A DNA stretch of 8,309 bases, from assembly GCA_948479395.1 (NCBI GenBank), contig CAOLUI010000041.1:788-9096 (forward strand), in the 5' to 3' direction. The translations under genes and the position numbers were made by a program. This DNA comes from an uncultured Bacilli bacterium (GTDB lineage: Bacteria; Bacillota_I; Bacilli_A; RF39; UBA660). Positions within the stretch are counted from its first letter, which is position 1. Each line of letters opens with the position of its first letter. The notes under the pieces are model-generated. The model did no database searches. It was not told the DNA's origin and saw only the letters and a program-made list of their open reading frames with translations. Below, piece after piece: positions 1 through 4,827 of this stretch.

Positions 1-1239
1 CACAGTTGCCCTGATTCAGTAATGTATGTTATTAATACTAAAGATGGGGCAATTTGTTATACAGGAGATTTTATAATTGATTCGAAAATGACAGGACATT
101 ATGATATGGATTTAGGGCGAATTGCTTATGTTGGAAAACTAGGGGTACTTTGTTTATTGTCAGAATCTTTATTTTCGGAACATATTGGACATACATCTCC
201 AACTCATCGTTTAGAAGATTTTTTTAAAGATATTGTTAACAAATATAGTAGCCGTTTGATGTTTTTAGTTTTACCTACTCATTTATATACAATTCAAGAT
301 ATTTTTAATAGTGCTTTAAATAAACATCGAAAGATTGTATTGATGGGAAAAAAGTTACAAAATGTAGTGGCTTTTGGAAAAAAAGAGGGGTATTTGAATT
401 TTCCAGATGAATTATTAGGAGATTTATCAAATATTGAAGATGATGATGCAATTCTTTTAATGTGTGAAGATAAAGAAAATCCTTATGCGGCTATTAGTAA
501 AGTATTAAATGGATATGATAGATATATTAAACTAAAACCAAGTGATACAGTAATATTTGCTGAACCAAGATATGATAGTAATGAAAAGTTGTTGGTAAAA
601 ATAGAAAATGAATTAGCAATGTTTGGATGTAATATAGTTTCGATTCCAAAGGAAAAGAATATTTTACATCATGCTTCAAGTGAAGATTTAATGCTAATGT
701 TAAAATTAACAAATCCTAAATATTATATGCCAGTTAAAGGAGAATATAGATATTTAGTAGGAAATGCTAATTTAGCTAGCAGTTTAGGAATGCCTAAAGA
801 AAATATTATTTTAAAACAAAATGGTGATGTAGTTTTAATTGAAAATGGTAAATTGATTGATTCAACAGATCATATTAAAGTAAATGATATTTTAATCGAT
901 GGTAAGTCTAGTGATGATGTAGGAGAACTTGTTATTAAAGATCGAGAAATGTTAAGTGAAAATGGAATAGTTTTAATAAGTGCAACTTTAAGTAAGAAGG
1001 ATAAAACTTTATTAGTTGGGCCAGAAGTTACAACAAGAGGGTTTATATATGTTAGGGATTCCAAAGAAATTATTAATGAAATAAAACATATTTCTAGTGA
1101 TATTATTACAAGAAATATTATAGATAATTTTGTTGATTTTAATAAAATAAAGACAGAAATAAGAACAGAATTAAGTAAATTTTTGTATGAAGAAACTGAG
1201 TGTAAACCAATGATTATTGCTGTGGTCCAAGAAGTATAA
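1..1239 (+). CDS. rnjB: Ribonuclease J family protein, J2-like, 5' end missing
   Basis: The reading frame is open from base 1, so the gene begins outside the window. The visible 412 residues cover roughly the C-terminal three quarters of a family usually about 555 residues long. Family landmarks run in order: HSCPDS and YTGDF (beta-lactamase core), a beta-CASP domain (about residues 60-230), PVKGEYRYL, and the C-terminal domain with VGPEVTTRGFIYVRDS and LSKFLYEETE, ending PMIIAVVQEV. RNase J is a metal-dependent 5'-3' exo/endoribonuclease acting in rRNA maturation and mRNA decay, often as a J1/J2 complex. Key sites here are altered. The usual PVHGE metal-binding His is Lys (codon 736-738), HVSGH is reduced to LHHAS (664-678), and the substrate-binding GxQGEP is CEDKENP (463-483). 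The HxHxDH motif lies off the window. These losses, and ftsK/spoIIIE nearby, suggest a J2-type, catalytically weak partner. Family assignment is firm; the J2 label is inferred. Confidence 0.88.
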   Translation, partial: HSCPDSVMYVINTKDGAICYTGDFIIDSKMTGHYDMDLGRIAYVGKLGVLCLLSESLFSEHIGHTSPTHRLEDFFKDIVNKYSSRLMFLVLPTHLYTIQDIFNSALNKHRKIVLMGKKLQNVVAFGKKEGYLNFPDELLGDLSNIEDDDAILLMCEDKENPYAAISKVLNGYDRYIKLKPSDTVIFAEPRYDSNEKLLVKIENELAMFGCNIVSIPKEKNILHHASSEDLMLMLKLTNPKYYMPVKGEYRYLVGNANLASSLGMPKENIILKQNGDVVLIENGKLIDSTDHIKVNDILIDGKSSDDVGELVIKDREMLSENGIVLISATLSKKDKTLLVGPEVTTRGFIYVRDSKEIINEIKHISSDIITRNIIDNFVDFNKIKTEIRTELSKFLYEETECKPMIIAVVQEV

Positions 1240-1248
1240 TTAAAGATT

Positions 1249-1280
1249 AATTACCCATAATACTAATGGGTGATTTTTTT
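1249..1280 (+). terminator. Rho-independent terminator after the RNase J gene
   Basis: The arms AATTACCCAT (1249-1258) and ATGGGTGATT (1266-1275) pair over 10 bp with one T·G wobble, around a 7-base loop, and are followed by a run of seven Ts (1274-1280). The hairpin starts 9 bases after the RNase J stop codon. Its 3' arm also carries the GGTGAT used as ribosome binding site by the next gene, whose TTG start overlaps the end of the T-run. Confidence 0.8.
1269..1274 (+). promoter_or_regulatory. Ribosome binding site inside a terminator stem
   Basis: GGTGAT matches the 3' half of the consensus AAGGAGGTGAT and stands 4 bases before the TTG at 1279, which is the correct register for 16S pairing. 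It decides the TTG start over the GTG at 1270. All six bases fall in the 3' arm of the RNase J terminator hairpin, so the site would be paired whenever that hairpin forms on a read-through transcript. Confidence 0.6.
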
Positions 1281-1713
1281 GAAAAACAATAAAAATATTG
1301 ATGTTTTAAATACAATTTATAAAACATGTGAAATGGGAGTTATTGGAATTAATGATGTAATTGATAAAGCTCAAAAAGAAGATTTTCGAGATTTTTTAAA
1401 TATTCAAAGAACACAATATAATGAAATTTTAAAAAAAGTGAAAGATTTATTTACATCGTTTGGTGGAGAAGAAAAAGAATTAGGCGCGATGGTTAAGTTA
1501 AATAGTAAGCTTTTAAGCGATATGAAACTAGTAACTAATAATAGTGATCAAATGATTGCGAAGATGATGATGGAAGGAACTAATAAAGGAGTTATTAAAT
1601 TAAATAAAACTAAAAATGAAAATAAAGGTATAGATGACGAGTTATTAAAAGTTTTAGATGAGTTATTGAAATTAATGGAGAATAATTTGAATAAATTAAA
1701 AATATATTTATAA
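1279..1713 (+). CDS. Small all-helical protein of unknown function
   Basis: A 144-residue soluble protein with no signal peptide or membrane segment. The TTG start at 1279 is preferred because GGTGAT (1269-1274) sits at ideal Shine-Dalgarno spacing from it. A GTG at 1270 would add three residues, but it lies inside that same site and has none of its own. The sequence is amphipathic helix throughout: about residues 7-25 (NIDVLNTIYKTCEMGVIGI), 26-55, 65-105 with a Met-rich stretch (QMIAKMMMEG), and 115-144 rich in Leu, Lys and Glu. A four-helix bundle is likely. The pattern loosely recalls ferritin-like DUF2383/PA2169-type proteins, but I see no di-iron ExxH ligands and do not assign that family. 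The gene is bracketed by terminators, so it may be expressed by read-through from the RNase J gene or from a promoter within it. Confidence 0.75.
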   Translation: MKNNKNIDVLNTIYKTCEMGVIGINDVIDKAQKEDFRDFLNIQRTQYNEILKKVKDLFTSFGGEEKELGAMVKLNSKLLSDMKLVTNNSDQMIAKMMMEGTNKGVIKLNKTKNENKGIDDELLKVLDELLKLMENNLNKLKIYL

Positions 1714-1714
1714 T

Positions 1715-1744
1715 AAACATTAGATAAAATATTTAATGTTTTTT
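1715..1744 (+). terminator. Rho-independent terminator
   Basis: AAACATTAGAT (1715-1725) pairs with ATTTAATGTTT (1731-1741) over 11 bp with one G·T wobble, around an AAAAT loop, followed by a T-rich tail through 1748. It starts two bases after the stop codon of the small helical protein and separates it from pgsA. The stem has only one G:C pair, so it may be leaky. Confidence 0.6.
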
Positions 1745-1745
1745 A

Positions 1746-1775
1746 TTTACGTTTTTAGAAAGTTTTTGCTATAAT
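1746..1775 (+). promoter_or_regulatory. Sigma-A promoter for pgsA
   Basis: A perfect TATAAT at 1770-1775 is preceded by TGC (1767-1769), an extended -10 element. The -35 is weak: TTTACG at 1746-1751, 18 bases upstream. Transcription would start near 1782, just before the strong AAAGGAGA ribosome binding site (1786-1793), which is 9 bases from the pgsA ATG. It follows directly after a terminator, so pgsA looks like an independent transcription start. Confidence 0.7.
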
Positions 1776-1802
1776 TATAGAGGATAAAGGAGACAATACG
1801 AA

Positions 1803-2330
1803 ATGTTAAAAAAATGGATTCCTAATATTTTAACGATATCAAGATTAGTTGTTACCCCATTTGTAATATATTTAGGTTTAAAAAATGAGATTACTTTATT
1901 GATTATTTTAGCTATTTTTGTCGCATTAACTGACTATTTTGATGGTAAATTGGCAAGATATTGGCAAGTATCTAGCGAGTTTGGTGCAAAGTTGGATGCA
2001 ATTGGAGATAAAGCTTTAGCTATAGGATTATTAGTAATATTAGTGGTAGATAATCATATGTTTTTTTATGTTTTAGTTTTAGAAAGTATTATTTCTTTGT
2101 TTAATATATATGTGTTTATGCGTCAGCACGTAATAGAATCATTATTAGTAGGCAAGATTAAAACTTGGGTTATTTTTATAACAATTATTTTAGGTTTATT
2201 TAATTTAGTTTTTGTTAATTTGAAAATTTTTGTTAATATATTTGTTATTCTTACAGTTATTTTACAGTTTATTAGTTTATTTAATTATATTGGGGCATAT
2301 AATAAGCGAAAAAGAGAAAAAAAAAAATAA
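1803..2330 (+). CDS. pgsA: CDP-diacylglycerol--glycerol-3-phosphate 3-phosphatidyltransferase
   Basis: This integral membrane enzyme condenses CDP-diacylglycerol with glycerol-3-phosphate to form phosphatidylglycerophosphate, the committed step to phosphatidylglycerol and cardiolipin. The CDP-alcohol phosphotransferase signature D-x2-DG-x2-AR-x8-G-x3-D-x3-D is complete: D44, D47, G48, A51, R52, G61, D65, D69. The N-terminal WIPNILTISRLVVTPF is typical of PgsA. Hydrophobic segments lie at about residues 10-25, 31-45, 72-92 (including MFFYVLVLESIISLF), 118-136 and 140-165. The length of 175 is close to the usual 180-190. The ATG has an excellent AAAGGAGA site. The protein ends in a Lys/Arg-rich tail (KRKREKKK) encoded by an 11-A run (2317-2327) next to the TAA. 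A one-base gain in that run would fuse it to the downstream HD gene. Confidence 0.95.
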   Translation: MLKKWIPNILTISRLVVTPFVIYLGLKNEITLLIILAIFVALTDYFDGKLARYWQVSSEFGAKLDAIGDKALAIGLLVILVVDNHMFFYVLVLESIISLFNIYVFMRQHVIESLLVGKIKTWVIFITIILGLFNLVFVNLKIFVNIFVILTVILQFISLFNYIGAYNKRKREKKK

Positions 2331-2826
2331 ATTTTCAGAATAGTGAGTATTATAAGATAGTTAAAGATATTTTAAATAATGAAGAATTTTTAAGGAGAAA
2401 GAATTTTGAACATCATTATAATGAAAGTGTATATGCTCATGTTTTAAGAGTTTCTTATGATTGTTACAATATAGGAAAAAATTAAAAATGGATTATAAAG
2501 CATTAGCAATAGCGGGATTATTACATGATTTTTATGATAAGCCTTGGCAAAGTACTTTTGAAAAAACACCTTTTTTTAAAAAACATGGTTTTGTTCACGC
2601 AGAACAAGCAAGAGTTAATGCAAAAAAACATTTTCCTCATTTAGTGGATGAAAAAATTGAAGATATGATAAAAACCCATATGTTCCCTTTAAATAGAAGA
2701 TTTCCTAAATATAAAGAAAGTTGGTTATTGACTTTAGTTGATAAAGCTGATTCAATGGATTTTTTATTACATCCTTTGTTATTATTAAAGTGTGTAAGAA
2801 TTAATGGTAATAATAAGAAAAAATGA
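2327..2826 (+). pseudogene. HD-domain hydrolase, frameshifted and without a normal start
   Basis: Two overlapping frames together encode one HD-superfamily protein of about 166 residues. The first (to 2482, TAA at 2483) reads SEYYKIVKDILNNEEFLRRK and then a segment with AHVLRVS, supplying the first metal His (2438-2440). The second (open 2461-2826; TTG 2461 or ATG 2488) supplies the GLLHDFYDK doublet (2524-2529), KTHMFPL His (2677-2679) and LVDKADSMD Asp (2740-2742). The frames join at a six-A run (2476-2481): one more A restores KKLKMDYKALAIAGLLHD without a gap. Neither fragment alone has the whole metal site. The first frame has no ATG, GTG or TTG after its last stop; an ATA at 2327, in the place where ATG would give MNFQNSEYYK, may be a decayed start. 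Such proteins are usually metal-dependent phosphohydrolases; the substrate is unknown. A homopolymer sequencing error or programmed slippage remains possible. No promoter was seen, so it probably depends on pgsA transcription. Confidence 0.7.
2476..2482 (+). other. Frameshift point / possible slippery heptamer in the HD gene
   Basis: The upstream frame reads GGA AAA AAT TAA, making A AAA AAT (2476-2482), which fits the X XXY YYZ form of -1 ribosomal slippery sites. A -1 slip here moves the ribosome into the downstream HD frame one codon before the TAA. I see no clear downstream pseudoknot or upstream Shine-Dalgarno stimulator, so a simple deletion in the A-run is at least as likely. Confidence 0.45.
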
Positions 2827-2854
2827 TTTTATAAAAAATTTTAATCATTTTTTT
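2818..2854 (+). terminator. AT-rich rho-independent terminator overlapping the HD stop codon
   Basis: AAAAAATGATT (2818-2828) is perfectly complementary to AATCATTTTTT (2843-2853), an 11-bp stem around a 14-base loop, with the T-run continuing to 2854. The left arm contains the TGA stop codon (2824-2826) of the HD gene. Only one G:C pair is present, so efficiency may be low. It closes the pgsA-HD unit ahead of a strong promoter. Confidence 0.5.
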
Positions 2855-2876
2855 ATGCATATATATTTACGTTAAT

Positions 2877-2905
2877 TTGACAATATTAATAGAATATGAT
2901 AGAAT
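2877..2905 (+). promoter_or_regulatory. Strong sigma-A promoter for the transglutaminase-like pair
   Basis: A perfect -35 TTGACA (2877-2882) and -10 TAGAAT (2900-2905) are separated by the ideal 17 bases, with a TGA extended -10 element at 2897-2899. Transcription should begin near 2912. The following AAAAGGGG (2917-2924) lies 7 bases before the ATG at 2931. No operator-like palindrome is obvious over the promoter, which suggests high constitutive expression. Confidence 0.85.
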
Positions 2906-2930
2906 ACGTGATAGTAAAAGGGGTTTTGTT

Positions 2931-3878
2931 ATGAATTTGTTAGAATTGATGAAACAGGAGATTATAAATCTAGGTTTAAAAGATAAATTAGAAATAGCTT
3001 ATTATTTATATATAAGGACAGGAGAAATATTTGAATATGATATCTCATTTGTATATAAAGAAAAAAATGAACAAGAAAAGTATAAAACTTATATTCCGGA
3101 TGATGAACATATTACTGATAAGAATAAAGTATGTTTTACTTGGGCTAGATCGTATATAAATTTATTAAATAGTTTTGGTATTAAAGCCAAATATAAGGAT
3201 ACTAAACGACATGCTTATGTAGAAATATTGATTGATAATTATACAATTAAAGCTGATTTAATGATTATGGGAGCCGATATAATGTTAACGAAAGTAGGAT
3301 TAAGACCTCGTAATTTTAAATGTTTACAAAATAAAGCGTTAATAAAAAAGGTTGAGAATTCTTTACTAAATAAGGGAATAATATCCTTAGATATGGAAAA
3401 AAATATAAATAATAGCTCTAGAATCTTATCTGCTTTTAAAAATTGTCTAAAAAACAAAATGGGAAAAAATTATAAAGAAGAGTATGTATATGGAGTGTTT
3501 AGAAAAGTAGAAGAATTAATTAATTCTTTGGATAATGTTTTAGGAGAAGTTAGTGGAACAAAATTTATATCATATTTGTTAGATATTTTTTTATGGGATG
3601 AGGATAAGCCATTAGATACACTTTTTTATAATCAAGAAAGTGGAATATATATTAAGTTATATTTATTAAAAAGAAAAGATGGTAATCCTTATTATTATGC
3701 TTATCAGAAAATGAATGATGGACATTATAAATTTGTTTCAGTTCCTCCAATATATGTAGAATGTCTTTTAAAAAGTGGTTTAAAACAGTATACAAATAAA
3801 GAAATGATATATTTAGCCCAAGAAGATTATTATAATTCTAAATTATCAATTGTAGGTAATCAAAGAAGAGCTAAATAA
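2931..3878 (+). CDS. Transglutaminase/papain-like fold protein, first of a tandem pair
   Basis: A 315-residue protein with no signal peptide or membrane segment. The ATG at 2931 is chosen because it follows the AAAAGGGG site; the in-frame TTG at 2877 is the -35 box. A short N-terminal domain (1-37, ending RTGEIFEYD) leads to a transglutaminase-like core with a probable triad: Cys68 (KVCFTWARSYINLL), His94 (KRHAYVEI) and Asp109 (IKADLM). C-x2-W, H-A-aromatic-V-E and a terminal Asp are the usual layout of that superfamily, which includes proteases, peptide crosslinkers and amidases. A charged linker (130-182) joins a C-terminal domain (about 184-297) with SGTKFISYLLDIF, IYIKLYLLKR and YYYAYQKMNDG. 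The neighbour at 3883 shares all of this, with the triad at identical positions. The superfamily call is inferred from motifs; substrate and role are unknown. Confidence 0.6.
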   Translation: MNLLELMKQEIINLGLKDKLEIAYYLYIRTGEIFEYDISFVYKEKNEQEKYKTYIPDDEHITDKNKVCFTWARSYINLLNSFGIKAKYKDTKRHAYVEILIDNYTIKADLMIMGADIMLTKVGLRPRNFKCLQNKALIKKVENSLLNKGIISLDMEKNINNSSRILSAFKNCLKNKMGKNYKEEYVYGVFRKVEELINSLDNVLGEVSGTKFISYLLDIFLWDEDKPLDTLFYNQESGIYIKLYLLKRKDGNPYYYAYQKMNDGHYKFVSVPPIYVECLLKSGLKQYTNKEMIYLAQEDYYNSKLSIVGNQRRAK

Positions 3879-3882
3879 GTTT

Positions 3883-4779
3883 ATGAATCTTTTAGAAAAA
3901 CTAAGAGAAGAAATAAGAGTTTTGGGATTAAATAAAAAAGAAGATATTAAAGATTATTTGTATAGAAGAACAGGTGAAATATTTAATTATGATTCTGTTT
4001 ATGAACTAGGAGATGGTATTGATCGACTTAAATTGAAAAAAATGCCAATAGATATTCGTAACATAAAAACTTTTAATATTATTTGTTTTCAATGGGCAAA
4101 GATGTTTAAGGATTTATTATTAGCGTTTGATATCGATGCAAAATATATAGATGTTGGAGGTCATGCTTTTGTAGAGGTTTATCTTGATGGGAAAATCTTT
4201 AAAGAAGATTTGATGAAAAATTATGATGATTTAATGAGAGTAAAATTTAGTTTAGATATTTATAAGAGATATAAAATTTTTAATAAAGAAACAAATAAAG
4301 AAGAATTTTATAAAGAATTGAAAAATGATAAGAAAAATCAAAAAATAAAGATGCAAGAAGTTTTAGAGTTAATAAAAGTGGAATTAAAGGAAATAAAATC
4401 AAATTTTAGTTTAGATTTAGAGAAATATATATATTTAGTATTTAAAACGATTGAAAAAATTATGAATTTTCCAAGAACTAATATTGGATATTCTAGTGGA
4501 GTTGCTTTTATTAATAATTTACTTAAAACTTTTATTCATGAAAGTTACAATTCTTATTGTGCAGAGATTTTCAATAAAGATAAGCGTATTTTTATTGAAG
4601 TTTATGCAATTATGTTAAGAAATAAGATACATTATTTTACTTATAGAATGAATGATGATGGATTTTATGTATTTCACGAGGAAAATGAAGAAATGATTGA
4701 TTTTTATTTAAAAAGTTATCATTCTAAACATGTAGTTAATCTTTCTAAAATTAGGAAACTGAATTATAGTGTAAAATAA
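3883..4779 (+). CDS. Transglutaminase/papain-like fold protein, second of a tandem pair
   Basis: A 298-residue paralog of the preceding gene, starting four bases after its stop codon. The ribosome binding site is poor (GAAGAG about 11 bases upstream), so translation is probably coupled to the first gene. The two share the first five residues (MNLLE) and RTGEIF-YD near residue 30. They also share the putative triad, here Cys68 (IICFQWAKMFKDLL), His94 (GGHAFVEVYLDG) and Asp109 (FKEDLM). In the C-terminal half they share Y-Y-VF, SG-FI--LL, FN, I-I--Y and YRMNDDGFYVF. The middle (about 125-175) is Lys/Glu-rich and diverged. The protein looks cytoplasmic, with no signal or membrane segment. The pair arose by duplication and then diverged at most positions outside these motifs. 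Both copies keep the triad, which argues that both are active. The function is not recognised. Confidence 0.6.
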   Translation: MNLLEKLREEIRVLGLNKKEDIKDYLYRRTGEIFNYDSVYELGDGIDRLKLKKMPIDIRNIKTFNIICFQWAKMFKDLLLAFDIDAKYIDVGGHAFVEVYLDGKIFKEDLMKNYDDLMRVKFSLDIYKRYKIFNKETNKEEFYKELKNDKKNQKIKMQEVLELIKVELKEIKSNFSLDLEKYIYLVFKTIEKIMNFPRTNIGYSSGVAFINNLLKTFIHESYNSYCAEIFNKDKRIFIEVYAIMLRNKIHYFTYRMNDDGFYVFHEENEEMIDFYLKSYHSKHVVNLSKIRKLNYSVK

Positions 4780-4781
4780 TT

Positions 4782-4810
4782 TTGCAAATGGTTGGTTAAA
4801 TTGTTATAAT
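4782..4810 (+). promoter_or_regulatory. Strong sigma-A promoter for ftsK
   Basis: TTGCAA (4782-4787) and a perfect TATAAT (4805-4810) are spaced by exactly 17 bases, with an extended TGT at 4802-4804. The -35 begins two bases after the stop codon of the preceding gene, and no terminator separates them, so read-through would add to expression. The expected start near 4817 leaves a leader of only about 11 bases, consisting almost entirely of the ribosome binding site GGTGAAGG (4817-4824). Confidence 0.85.
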
Positions 4811-4827
4811 TAAAATGGTGAAGGTAC

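Noticed and set aside
527..712. Minus-strand open frame of 61 codons inside the RNase J gene
   Set aside because: It lies wholly opposite a conserved coding region, has no ribosome binding site, and its low-complexity composition is that of an antisense shadow. The same applies to minus-strand frames at 870-1064, 3239-3457, 4764-5042 and 5766-5951.
2392..2444. AAGGAG followed by TTG at 2406 as a new gene start
   Set aside because: The Shine-Dalgarno-like bases are Leu-Arg-Arg-Lys codons of the HD protein, and the frame from that TTG ends after 12 codons.
2458..2826. UGA read as Trp (mollicute code)
   Set aside because: Clear Trp positions, for example EWW in FtsK (near 4984-4992), use TGG, and no conserved protein here needs an internal TGA. 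Reading TGA at 2458 as Trp would not restore the HD frame.
2461..2826. The downstream HD fragment as a complete independent gene
   Set aside because: It has no ribosome binding site and lacks the first metal-binding His, which is encoded just upstream in the other frame.
2877..2930. Earlier TTG start for the first transglutaminase-like protein
   Set aside because: The TTG is part of a perfect TTGACA -35 box upstream of the transcription start, and the ATG at 2931 has a good AAAAGGGG site and aligns with the start of the paralog.
2827..2930. Riboswitch or small RNA between the HD gene and the transglutaminase-like pair
   Set aside because: The stretch is explained by a terminator and a promoter, and the remaining leader of about 19 bases is too short for a structured RNA.
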